Made by a program: the position numbers and the translations under genes. This document shows, one piece after another, positions 1-8,617 of a stretch of DNA of 64,000 nt (its first letter is position 1; each line of letters starts with the position of its first letter). The stretch comes from HK1 sp965220535 (GTDB lineage: Bacteria > Pseudomonadota > Gammaproteobacteria > HK1): the NCBI GenBank assembly GCA_965220535.1, contig OZ244833.1:2418001-2482000 (forward strand), read 5' to 3'. The notes beneath the pieces were generated by a model that was given only the letters and a program-made list of their open reading frames with translations, did not search any database and was not told the DNA's origin.

Positions 1-47
1 TTTCAGCCATAACAACCAATAACATCGATAACAAAAGGAGGATGGAA

Positions 48-1073
48 ATGAAAACGCTATATCGTCTGATCGGGCCGACGATCCTCGCGGGATCGGTTTT
101 GGCCACCGCTATCGTCACCGGAACCGCCGGTGCCCAGGAAATGACCTTCTTTCGCATCGGAACCGGTTCGGCCGGTGGGACCTATTTCCCGATCGGCGGC
201 ATCATCGCCAATGCCATCTCCAATCCCCCGGGTTCGCGGCCTTGCGACAAAGGCGGCAACTGCGGGGTTCCCGGCTTGGTCGCCATTGCCCAGTCCACCA
301 ATGCCTCGGCGCATAACGTCACCGCCATCCAAGCGGGGCAAATGGAGGCCGGTCTGTCCGGGGCCGCGACCCTTCATTTCGCCTACCACGGAGTCGGCAA
401 GTTCGAAGGCGAGAAAAAGCCGAAACTGCGGGTGATCGCCAATCTCTTCCCCGAGGATTTGCACCTGGTGCTTCCCGAAGGGGGCTCGCTGAAGAATCTG
501 GCCGATCTGAAGGGCAAGCGCGTGGGCATCGCCCAAGCGGGTTCCGGCACCCAAATCGCGGTGGAGTTGATCCTCGCCGACCATGGAGTCAACCGCGGCA
601 ATATCGACGAGGCGGAACTCAATAATTCCCAATCGGCCGAACGCTTGGCGGACGGCCAACTCGACGCCTATTTCTATGCCGCCGGGACGCCGGTTGCGGC
701 CATGATTCAGCTGGATTCCACCAAGGGCATGGAGCTCTACAGCTTCGCCGAAGACGAGGTGATGCGCGCCAACAAGGCCGTTCCCTACTATATTCCCTCG
801 GTGATCCCCGCCGGCACCTATCCCGGCGTCGGCTACGATGTCGATACGGTCGCGGTCTCCGGCATCATGGTCACCAGCATCGATCAGCCGGAGGAATTGA
901 TCTACGGGATCACGAAGGCGATGTGGTCGGATACGGCACGCAAACTGCTCGATAACGGCCATGCCAAGGGCAAGGTGATCACCCTCGAGAGCGCATTGGA
1001 CGGAATCGAAGGCATCGGTGTGCCTTTGCATCCGGGAGCGGAGCGCTTCTACAAGGAAGTCGGCATGCTTTGA
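48..1073 (+). CDS. TAXI family TRAP transporter solute-binding protein
   Basis: Periplasmic substrate receptor of a tripartite ATP-independent (TRAP) transporter of the TAXI class. The N terminus is a signal peptide of about 30 residues ending TAGAQ. It is followed by the typical first strand and loop GTGSAGGTYFPIG, and the body is the usual periplasmic-binding fold at normal family length (341 aa). An ATG also occurs six bases upstream at 42, but the AAAGGAGG Shine-Dalgarno (34-41) directly abuts it and is ideally spaced from 48, so 48 is preferred. The fused membrane component lies just downstream, separated by a hairpin. The ligand is unknown; the MttB-like gene at the end of the operon hints at a methylated amine or a similar compound, which is inference only. 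Confidence 0.93.
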   Translation: MKTLYRLIGPTILAGSVLATAIVTGTAGAQEMTFFRIGTGSAGGTYFPIGGIIANAISNPPGSRPCDKGGNCGVPGLVAIAQSTNASAHNVTAIQAGQMEAGLSGAATLHFAYHGVGKFEGEKKPKLRVIANLFPEDLHLVLPEGGSLKNLADLKGKRVGIAQAGSGTQIAVELILADHGVNRGNIDEAELNNSQSAERLADGQLDAYFYAAGTPVAAMIQLDSTKGMELYSFAEDEVMRANKAVPYYIPSVIPAGTYPGVGYDVDTVAVSGIMVTSIDQPEELIYGITKAMWSDTARKLLDNGHAKGKVITLESALDGIEGIGVPLHPGAERFYKEVGML

Positions 1074-1105
1074 AAAAAGCGAGCCGAACGAGGGATTTCG
1101 GGATG

Positions 1106-1140
1106 ACGAGGACGAGACGATGATCCGGGCTCGTCCTCGT
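1106..1140 (+). terminator. Hairpin between TRAP receptor and permease genes
   Basis: An 11-bp perfect inverted repeat (1106-1116 with 1130-1140, 13-base loop) lies between the two TRAP genes and has no T-run. Such hairpins often stabilise the upstream binding-protein mRNA or partly terminate transcription, so that the receptor is made in excess of the permease. That role is inferred. Confidence 0.5.
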
Positions 1141-3550
1141 GATTCCGCCAAAGGATTCGGAGGTATCCCTTCGAGATCGCGTTTTCGAAGGCCCTCCGAT
1201 CGCCTCGAGCCTCGATTGTCGGAACGAAAGCCCGGTGTCGGCAAGCGCCCCCGCCGATAGTCCGCGCGAAAGCGGGGGCGGCGATCGGCGTCTCGATATC
1301 GCGGCCGCCGACAGGCTCGAGCGCAAATACGACAGCGCGCTCTTCTTGCGCGAAACGGGCCCGCGCACTCGCATCTTTCTTTATTGGTTCGCGATCGCCT
1401 TCGCTCTTTATCATTATTTGGGCGCGGGGCTCGGACTGCCCGTCGACTACTGGCATATGGGCCTGCATCTGGCCGGTCTTTTCATCCTCATCTTGATATC
1501 GTTTCCCGGGCGCCGGCCGTCGCAAGGGGATTTGTCGGCAAAGCCCGATAGCCGCCGGCGCCGCGGCAATATCCCGGTCCACGATTGGATCATGATCGTT
1601 CTCGGTGTCGCCGGGGCGTTGCATCTCGGGGTATCGTGGCGCGGCTGGGATTTCGAACTTTTCGGCTTCGTCGTCAAGCTGAAAGAGCAGGCTTTGAGAC
1701 AGGGCGACCCCGCCGATATCGATATTTTCTTCGGCACCGTCATCATCGTGCTCGCGCTCGAAATCGCCCGCCGTTCTTTGGGCTGGATCCTGCCGGCCAT
1801 CATTCTCGTATTCGTCGCCTACGCCCTCTTGGGTCCTCGCATCCCGGTGCAGATCCTGCAGCACCCCGGGGTCGATTGGCGTCAGTTCGTCAACAACATG
1901 TATTTCCCGCAGGAGGGAATTTTCGGAGTCACCCTATGGGTGGTTTCCACGATCGTTTTTCATTTCGTGCTCTTCGGGGTGATCGCCCAGCGCATGGGGC
2001 TCGGGCAGTTTTTTATCGATAACGCGATGATCCTGGCCGGACGCTATACCGGTGGTCCGGCCAAGGTATCGGTGATTTCCTCGGCTTTTTTCGGGACCAT
2101 CTCCGGCTCGTCGATCGCCAATACCGTTTCCACCGGTTCGTTGACTATCCCCAATATGAAGCGTTTGGGCTATCCCGGCCATTTCGCGGGCGGGGTCGAG
2201 GCGGCGTCTTCGGCCGGCGGCCAGATCACGCCGCCGATCATGGGCGCGGCCGCTTTCATCATGGCCGAGTTTTTGGAAGTGCCTTATACCACCGTCGTTC
2301 TCGCCGCCGTGGTGCCGGCGTTGATGCATTACGTAGGGGTGATCACCATCGTTCACTTCACGGCCCGCCGTTTGGGGCTCGAAGGCTACAGCAAGGATCG
2401 CTTGCCGCGTTTGAAAGCGGTTTGGCGCGAGGGCTGGCCCACGGTACTGCCCTTGGTCGCTCTGATCTTCGTTCTTTTTTCCGGCTATACGCCCTTCATG
2501 GCCGCATTCGTCGGCATCTCGCTATGCATCGTCACCGGATTTTCGAGCGTGCAGCGTCCGATCACCTTGCTGCTGCCCGCGCTTTTTCTGTTCTTCGCGC
2601 TCGCGAAATTCCTCGAAGGCACCTTCTCCGTCACGCTGCTTGCGCTGCTCGTTTTATGCACCCTCGTGGGGGCCGTCAATCCGAGAAAGCGCCAAAGCAT
2701 CCAAGAGCTCCTCGACAGCGTGCGTACCGGAGTGCAGTACGCCCTTGCGGTCGGGGCGGCGGCGACCGCGGTGGGGATGGTGGTCGGGGTCATCAACACC
2801 ACCGGGATGGGCTTTCGCTTGGGCTTCATGGTGACCAACGGAGCGGCCCAGCTGGCCGATATATTGCTGCCGCTCGTCGCTTGGACTCCCGGCGAGCTAT
2901 TCACGCAAGGATCGATCCAGCTCTTTCTTTCCCTTTGTTTCGTCGCCGTCGCCTGCATTTTGATGGGGGCGGGGCTGCCGACGACGGCGCTTTATATCAT
3001 GTTGGTCTCCGTTGCCCAGCCCGCCTTGGCGCAGTTGGGGATCCCGCCCTTGGCGAGTCACATGTTCGTGCTCTACTACGGGGTGATTTCCGAGATCACC
3101 CCGCCGGTATGCGCTTCCGCTTATGCGGCGGCGGGGATTGCCGGAGCCAACCCCTTTCGCACCGGGATATCCGCTTTTACCCTGGGTCTCGGCAAACTGA
3201 TCGTGCCGATGGTTTTCGTTTACGCCCCGGTGATGCTGATCGTCTTGCCGGAGTATTTCAGTTGGGGGGTGTTTTTGCAGGTATCGTTGACCTGCGCGAT
3301 GGGAATTTTCGTTATCGCAACCGCGGTGGCCGGATACTTTCTCGACCGGATGGGGGTATTCGCTCGCTTGCTGGCGTTGCTTTGCGGGCTGCTGTTGGTG
3401 GCCCCGGGAACCGAATCGGATATCATCGGCGCGTTTTTATGGATGCCGGCGGTCGCCTTGCAGGTATTGCGAAGGCGCAGGGTTGAAAAACGGGAGATCA
3501 CGATGTCCGACAGGACGGATCTTGGCGGCGACAAAGGAGCGAGCGGATGA
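1139..3550 (+). CDS. TRAP transporter fused 4TM/12TM permease (DctQM fusion)
   Basis: Inner-membrane component of the TAXI-TRAP transporter with the small and large membrane subunits fused. The N-terminal part (from about residue 65) contains the short set of helices. The rest is the 12-helix DctM-like unit with characteristic segments such as FFGTISGSSIANTVSTGS and GGQITPPIMGAAAF. It couples sodium or proton influx to import of the ligand delivered by the upstream receptor. The start is uncertain: the GTG at 1139 lies in the right arm of a hairpin and lacks a clear Shine-Dalgarno, and an in-frame GTG at 1235 is possible. The stop overlaps the next gene as ATGA, implying translational coupling. 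Confidence 0.9.
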   Translation: MIPPKDSEVSLRDRVFEGPPIASSLDCRNESPVSASAPADSPRESGGGDRRLDIAAADRLERKYDSALFLRETGPRTRIFLYWFAIAFALYHYLGAGLGLPVDYWHMGLHLAGLFILILISFPGRRPSQGDLSAKPDSRRRRGNIPVHDWIMIVLGVAGALHLGVSWRGWDFELFGFVVKLKEQALRQGDPADIDIFFGTVIIVLALEIARRSLGWILPAIILVFVAYALLGPRIPVQILQHPGVDWRQFVNNMYFPQEGIFGVTLWVVSTIVFHFVLFGVIAQRMGLGQFFIDNAMILAGRYTGGPAKVSVISSAFFGTISGSSIANTVSTGSLTIPNMKRLGYPGHFAGGVEAASSAGGQITPPIMGAAAFIMAEFLEVPYTTVVLAAVVPALMHYVGVITIVHFTARRLGLEGYSKDRLPRLKAVWREGWPTVLPLVALIFVLFSGYTPFMAAFVGISLCIVTGFSSVQRPITLLLPALFLFFALAKFLEGTFSVTLLALLVLCTLVGAVNPRKRQSIQELLDSVRTGVQYALAVGAAATAVGMVVGVINTTGMGFRLGFMVTNGAAQLADILLPLVAWTPGELFTQGSIQLFLSLCFVAVACILMGAGLPTTALYIMLVSVAQPALAQLGIPPLASHMFVLYYGVISEITPPVCASAYAAAGIAGANPFRTGISAFTLGLGKLIVPMVFVYAPVMLIVLPEYFSWGVFLQVSLTCAMGIFVIATAVAGYFLDRMGVFARLLALLCGLLLVAPGTESDIIGAFLWMPAVALQVLRRRRVEKREITMSDRTDLGGDKGASG

Positions 3551-5096
3551 GCGAGACTGCGGAAAATACCCGTCGCATGGGAGGGCGCAAGGCCCGGCGT
3601 TTGTTGCGGGCGGCGCCGCTGTCGGAAGCCGATCGCGCGGTGCAGCCGGGCTTGTCGGGAGGGGGCTATCGGCCCTTGAGCGAGGGCGATATCCGGCAGA
3701 TCCACGAAGCGACGCTCGATGTGCTGGAAAAGATCGGACTCTCCGGCGCCATTCCCAGCTGCGTCGAACGGTGGTCGCCGCCGGCGGCTCGTTGACCCCC
3801 GATGGACGCTTGCTGTTCCCGCGCTCCTTGGTCGAGGATACGATCGCCGGCGCCGCCAGAGATATCGTGCTTTGCGGGCAGGATCCCCGGCATGATATGG
3901 AACTCAGCCGCGAGCGCATCTACTTCGGCACCGCTGGCGCGGCGGTGCATATCGTCGACCCTCGTACCCGGGAGTACCGGGAATCCACCTTGGCGGATCT
4001 CTACGATATCGCTCGCCTCGTGGATCGTTTGGAACATATCCATTTCATGCAGCGGTCGGTGGTGTGTCGCGACCTCGAGCGCCCGCGCGATCTCGATCTC
4101 AATACCTGTTATGTCTCGATCCGGGGCACGTCGAAGCATGTCGGCACCAGCTGGGTCGATCCGCGTCATGTCGAGGAATCGCTGGCGATGTTGCATATCG
4201 TCGCCGGGGACGAGGCGCGCTGGCGGGCGCGACCCTTCGTCAGCATGTCGAGTTGTTTCGTGGTGCCCCCCCTTCGCTTCGCCGAGGACGCTTGTCGTTG
4301 TCTCGAGGTGGGGGTGCGCGCCGGGATGCCGATTTTGTTGTTGGCGGCGGGGCAAGCCGGAGCGACCAGTCCGGCGGCGTTGGCCGGAGCGGTGGTCCAG
4401 GAAATGGCGGAGGTCTTGGCCGGATTGGTCTATGTCAATGCCATCGTCCCTGGCCATCCCGCGATCTTGGGTCCTTGGCCCTTCGTGTCGGATCTGCGCA
4501 CCGGCGCGATGAGCGGCGGCAGCGGCGAGCAGGCGGTGCTGATGGCCGCCTGCGGGCAGATGGGTCGTTTTTACGATCTGCCGACGGGGATCGCCGCCGG
4601 CATGGCGGACTCCAAATTGCCCGATGCCCAAGCGGGCTACGAAAAGGGCTATACCACGGCCCTCGCCGGGCATAGCGGGGCCAATCTGGTCTACGAATCC
4701 GCCGGGATGTTGAGCAGCCTCTTGGGGGCGTGCAAGGAGAGTTTCGTCATCGACAACGATATGCTCGGGGCGGTGAATCGGACGGTGCGGGGGGTGGATG
4801 TGGATCCGACGAGCCTTTCCATCGAGGCGATGCGGGAAGTGTGCATCGGGGGGCCGAGCCATTTTCTCGGGCACCACCAAACCCTGGATCGGATGCAACG
4901 CGATTATGTCTACCCCGAGGTCGGCGATCGTTCCAGCCCCAAAGAATGGGGCGAGCAGGGATCGAGCGATATCGTCGAGCGCGCGATTCGCCGGGTCGAG
5001 GAAATCTTGCAGGATCACCCGCAGCATATCTCGCCGGAGATCGATGCCGAATTGCGTGCCCGCTTCGACATTCGTTTGCCTCTTCCGCAGGGCTGA
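3547..5096 (+). pseudogene. MttB (trimethylamine methyltransferase) family protein, frameshifted
   Basis: Member of the MttB superfamily, whose members transfer a methyl group from quaternary or tertiary amines to a corrinoid protein. The ATG at 3547 overlaps the TRAP permease stop (ATGA) and has a good Shine-Dalgarno (AAAGGAGC). The first 74 residues, including YRPLSEGDIRQIHEATLDVL and the IPSCVE motif, are in one frame. From about 3768 the homology continues in the -1 frame with VVAAGGSLT and runs to 5096. A single-base deletion near 3766-3771 explains this, since restoring one base joins the IPSCVE and VVAAGGSLT segments. No in-frame amber codon is evident in the remainder, so this is the non-pyrrolysine type. 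It could be a true mutation or a sequencing error. Confidence 0.82.
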
Positions 5097-6049
5097 TCGA
5101 ATCCATCTATCCTTCGCGACCGAGCGAAGCGGGCGCCAAGGACACTACGACAGCTCGGGCTCGGTTCCGCGCCCGAAAAAAACGAGAGCGAGATTCGGCG
5201 CGGCGTTTTTTCGGCTTTCGATTCGATTGATGCCCGCCCTCCGATGAGCGCCCTAGGGGCTGACCGGCGGGCTTTTCTGCGGGCTTTCCCACGGGCCTGC
5301 ACGCACCGCACCGCCGGCAAGTGCCGCGCGATCTCTCGTCACGAATCGCCTTCGTCGCAACTCGCGAAAACCGAGCCGCTGCCGATTTCGAAACGGAGTC
5401 CGGGCGAAGACCGACGATCGCCGGACATCGCTTGTTGACGCAGCCCCGTGAAACAGCGATCGGAGGCAGGGCCGGGCCCGCGCTTCAAGGCGACCGCTTT
5501 CGTCCGCAGGCGACGGAGGATTTGCGAACCCCCGCCCGGCCCTTGGGCGGATGGCGCTCCCGATCGTTTTTCATCGGAAAAGTCCAAGGGGTATCGGGCT
5601 TTGCCGGATGCGTTCGCGATCGAGGCGATTCCAATCGAGGCAATGCTCGGCATCCGCTGGGCCGGCTAGGGGGTCGGCATCGAGAATACCGGCGGGCTCG
5701 AACAAGTCATCAGGCTTGCCAGAAAGATGATGCCGATCGTTTTCTATGCGGCCTCCGGCGCGGCTCGCGGGGGCTCTCGTCGGGATCGTCCACGACGCGC
5801 TTGAAGAGAAAACGAATTTTGCGATCGGGGGTGCGCTCGGTAAAAAATCGAATCTTGCGATGATCGGCGGGGCCGTCGGTTGCTTCGGCGCGTGGCCGGG
5901 CGTGGATAGATAAGCCGCCCCGCTTGGCTCGATTCGAGCGTCGGCGTAGATGATGCAGCCTATTGACGAAACGCTGAAAATATGTCATTGATGGAGTAAC
6001 GAAGGGATATCGAATCTACCCACGGCAAAACTGGCAAAGGAGAATAGCC
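5097..6049. other. Long intergenic region without a recognisable intact gene
   Basis: About 950 bases separate the MttB-like gene from the small secreted-peptide gene. Open frames exist on both strands but have arginine/serine-rich, out-of-frame composition and no recognisable motif. A short stretch near 5650-5770 reads somewhat protein-like across a stop codon and could be a gene relic, but I cannot identify it. The 3' end holds a possible -35 (TTGACG, 5963-5968) for the next gene. Confidence 0.5.
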
Positions 6050-6343
6050 ATGAAAACGATCACCGGAATCATCGCGGGATTTTTCTTCGGATTCGCTTCG
6101 CTGGCGATGGCGGGCTACAACCTCGATCCCGATGCGAACGGGAGCGGCATCGACGGCACGACTATCGAAGGGCTAACGGCCGACGCGGGCAGCGAGATCA
6201 TGCTGGCGCAGCCGACGGGCAACGGCGGCTTCTTCGGCGGGCCGAACGCCAGTCTTCGCATAGGGAATCAGGATGGCAAGGACGAGAATCCCGTCGTCAA
6301 CGTGGCGTTCTTCTGCTACTTTATGAACAACTGCCATCGATAA
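6050..6343 (+). CDS. Small secreted two-cysteine protein sharing a leader with the 19-20.6 kb polyprotein
   Basis: A 97-residue product of unknown function. Residues 1-21 form a signal peptide ending AMA. It matches the leader of the protein at 19163-20635 at 14 of 21 positions (MKT, IIAG, FGFA and AMA are shared). The rest is an acidic, glycine- and asparagine-rich stretch containing IMLA near residue 54, which resembles the TMLA and TMMA motifs that punctuate the larger protein. A second half follows that ends in a two-cysteine tail (FCYFMNNCHR). The Shine-Dalgarno AAAGGAG is spaced seven bases from the ATG, and a strong terminator follows, so this is a genuine monocistronic gene. A prepropeptide processed after the leader and again after MLA is a plausible reading, inferred from the resemblance only. 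Confidence 0.8.
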   Translation: MKTITGIIAGFFFGFASLAMAGYNLDPDANGSGIDGTTIEGLTADAGSEIMLAQPTGNGGFFGGPNASLRIGNQDGKDENPVVNVAFFCYFMNNCHR

Positions 6344-6370
6344 GCAAGCCTCTGGCCCTATAACAAACAG

Positions 6371-6403
6371 GCCCGCCCCGACGCGCCGGGGCGGGCTTTT
6401 TTT
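6371..6403 (+). terminator. Rho-independent terminator
   Basis: A ten-base-pair perfect GC-rich stem (6371-6380 with 6387-6396) with a six-base loop is followed by seven Ts. It ends the small secreted-peptide transcript. Confidence 0.93.
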
Positions 6404-6585
6404 ATGGCTAAATACCCCGTACTCGAAGCCGAGCCGCCGCCGCGCGCTGGGTTCGATTCGAAGCGCGGGCGGGATCGGGCGCGGGATCGGGTGCAGAATC
6501 GGGCGCGGAATCAGATCGGCGGCTCGCCGACTCGCTGATAATTCGACGGATTGATCGACTCTTTTTATTCGAATGGTGGCAAATA

Positions 6586-7161
6586 ATGAAGAACGCAGCC
6601 GAGACGAACCGACCCCCGGACCCTCGTTTCCAAAAACTCGATCCGGAGATCGAAGAGGAGATCGTGCGCTTTTCCCGCTCGTTGAAGACCCTGTCGATCG
6701 CGACCTTTTCCGCAGGTTCCGCAGGCGAGACGCCGCTTCCCGAAGCGAGCTACGCTCCTTTCGTGCGCTGCGGCGGCGAGGCCTTGCATATCTGCGTCAG
6801 CGACTTGGCGGCGCATACCGGCAATCTTGCGGCCACCGGTCGCGCCGGGGTGTTGTTGATCGAGGACGAGTCCAAAACCGCGCAGCCCTTTGCCCGGCAA
6901 CGCATCGCCTTGAAATGCCGGGCCGCTATGCTGGCCAAAGACGCCCCTCGTCGGAGCGAGGTGATGGATCGTTTCGAACGCGAATTCGGCGAGGTGATTC
7001 GACTGATCCGCCCGCTCGAGGATTTTCGGGTCTTCGCTTTGATTCCCGAAGAAGGGGTGTACGTCAAGGGCTTCGGTCAGGCTTGGCGGCTCGACCGGGT
7101 GCTGCTGAAATCCTTGTGTCAAGATGAGTGTCGAGAGGACGATCCCCCGAAGCGGTGCTGA
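6586..7161 (+). CDS. HugZ-like pyridoxamine 5'-phosphate oxidase-fold protein
   Basis: A 191-residue protein of the split-barrel flavin/heme-binding fold, closest in pattern to the HugZ/HutZ heme-utilisation family. Visible markers are LPEASYAPFV at the first strands, LAAHTGNLAATGRAGVLLIEDE with the threonine-asparagine pair, FARQRIALKC, and the later FGEVIRLIRPLEDFRVFAL and GFGQAW segments. Family members bind or degrade heme in the cytoplasm. The Shine-Dalgarno is weak. It converges with the MFS gene, 31 bases away, with no obvious terminator between. A general FMN-binding role rather than heme oxygenation is possible. Confidence 0.8.
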   Translation: MKNAAETNRPPDPRFQKLDPEIEEEIVRFSRSLKTLSIATFSAGSAGETPLPEASYAPFVRCGGEALHICVSDLAAHTGNLAATGRAGVLLIEDESKTAQPFARQRIALKCRAAMLAKDAPRRSEVMDRFEREFGEVIRLIRPLEDFRVFALIPEEGVYVKGFGQAWRLDRVLLKSLCQDECREDDPPKRC

Positions 7162-7192
7162 AACGCCCTCGTCTAGCGTCTCGTCTTGCGCC

Positions 7193-8596
7193 TCACCTTG
7201 CGCTTTCCGCCCCCGCTTCGGGGAGGGCGGACGCTTCCTCGGCGGCCGCCGATGTTTCCCCCTCGTCGCCTTTTCGATCCGAGCCTTCATCTCGTACCGA
7301 CTCCGACTCCGGCTTCGACTCCGACTCCGACTCGACCATTTCCATTGCCGCCATCGCCTGCGCGATCGGAGAGGTACGCAGGCTCACCGCTTGGTATTGA
7401 CGCTGCTGATCCATCGGCACCGCATCCCGGCGCAACATTCGGTATAGCCCGTAGCCGACGATTCCGAAATGCACGAGAGCCAGCATCCAGAAAAACCCCG
7501 AAGGACCGCCTAGGTTCATCAAACCGACGGTCAAATAAGGCCCGATGGTCAAGCCGAATCCTCCGACGAGCACCAAGGTCGCGCTGGCCCCGACTATCTG
7601 GCGTTGGCTGAGGTGGTCGTTGGTATGCGCCCCGCACAGAGAATAAAGCGGCATCGACACCCCGCCCAAGACGAGGCAGGTGACCAGCAGTCCGATATAG
7701 GAGCTTTGGGCATCCCCGAATAGCTCTTCCCCGATCATTCCGATCATGCCCGCGATCAATGAAGCCAGCGTCGCGACGAAGGCGCAGCCGATGATCACCT
7801 TGCGCCGGTCGAAGCGGTCGGAGAGCCGGCCGACGGGCCATTGCATCGCCAGCCCGCCGATCACGAAGATGGCGATGAACCAAGCGATCAGATCCGTGCG
7901 GTCGTTCGGAAAAATTCGGGCGGCGTAGACCGGTCCCATGCCCAGAATGACGGCGTGGGTGATGCCGACCAAAAAGGCCCCGACCACCCCCAAAGGCGAA
8001 GCCTGAAAGAGTTTTTTGATCTTGAAGTGTTCCGGCCTTCTGAAAAAAGGCACGCGTCCGATGGTCAAGGTGATCGGGATCAGCGCGATCGAAACCAAGG
8101 CCGAAGCGAGCACGAAGAGTTCGAATCCGAGCGGATCCCACAAGTTGAGCAGCATCTGCCCGCCGGCCATGCCGCCCAAAACGATGATCATGTAGATCGA
8201 CAGGAGCTGGCCGCGATTTTGATTGTTGGCGGCGCTGTTGAGCCAGCTCTCGGCCACCACATAGAGCCCCGCGTAGCTGAATCCCGAGAGCACGCGGATC
8301 GCGAACCACGCCCACGGATCGATGAGCAGCAAATGCGCGATGGCTGCCGTCGACGCCAAGGAGGCGAGGGCGGCAAAGACCCGCACGTGCCCGACATGCG
8401 CCACCATCCGCGGCACGGCCACGGAGCCGAGCAGGAAGCCGATGAAATAGCCGGTGACGACCATGCCGAGCAGATTGATGCTGAAGTTCTCCAAAGAGCC
8501 TCGCACCCCGATCAGCGTCCCTTGCAGGCTCCCGCCGAGCATGATGAGGGCGATGCCGAAGAAAAGGGACCAGGCTTTGGTGATGGCGGTGGGCAT
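7193..8596 (-). CDS. MFS transporter, YcaD-like, with acidic C-terminal tail
   Basis: A major facilitator protein of 467 residues with about 12 hydrophobic segments within the first 410 residues. The early segment MVVTGYFIGFLLGS and the loop AESWLNSAANNQNRGQ are typical of the YcaD-like subgroup. It lies 21 bases downstream of the TPP-enzyme gene with its own Shine-Dalgarno (GGGAGGA), so the two are probably cotranscribed and it may export or import a related compound. The last 60 residues are hydrophilic with a low-complexity serine/glutamate run (ESESESKPESES) coded by a degenerate GA-rich repeat, an unusual extension for the family. Substrate unknown. Confidence 0.85.
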   Translation of the reverse strand: MPTAITKAWSLFFGIALIMLGGSLQGTLIGVRGSLENFSINLLGMVVTGYFIGFLLGSVAVPRMVAHVGHVRVFAALASLASTAAIAHLLLIDPWAWFAIRVLSGFSYAGLYVVAESWLNSAANNQNRGQLLSIYMIIVLGGMAGGQMLLNLWDPLGFELFVLASALVSIALIPITLTIGRVPFFRRPEHFKIKKLFQASPLGVVGAFLVGITHAVILGMGPVYAARIFPNDRTDLIAWFIAIFVIGGLAMQWPVGRLSDRFDRRKVIIGCAFVATLASLIAGMIGMIGEELFGDAQSSYIGLLVTCLVLGGVSMPLYSLCGAHTNDHLSQRQIVGASATLVLVGGFGLTIGPYLTVGLMNLGGPSGFFWMLALVHFGIVGYGLYRMLRRDAVPMDQQRQYQAVSLRTSPIAQAMAAMEMVESESESKPESESVRDEGSDRKGDEGETSAAAEEASALPEAGAESAR

Positions 8597-8617
8597 GGGA
8601 CGATCCTCCCGGCGATA

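Noticed and set aside
3483..3795. Programmed -1 frameshift in the MttB-like gene
   Set aside because: No slippery heptamer at 3760-3775 and no evident downstream pseudoknot; a single-base deletion or sequencing error is simpler.
6404..6585. tRNA-like GGTTCGATTC element near 6450
   Set aside because: No acceptor, D or anticodon arms can be folded around it by eye.
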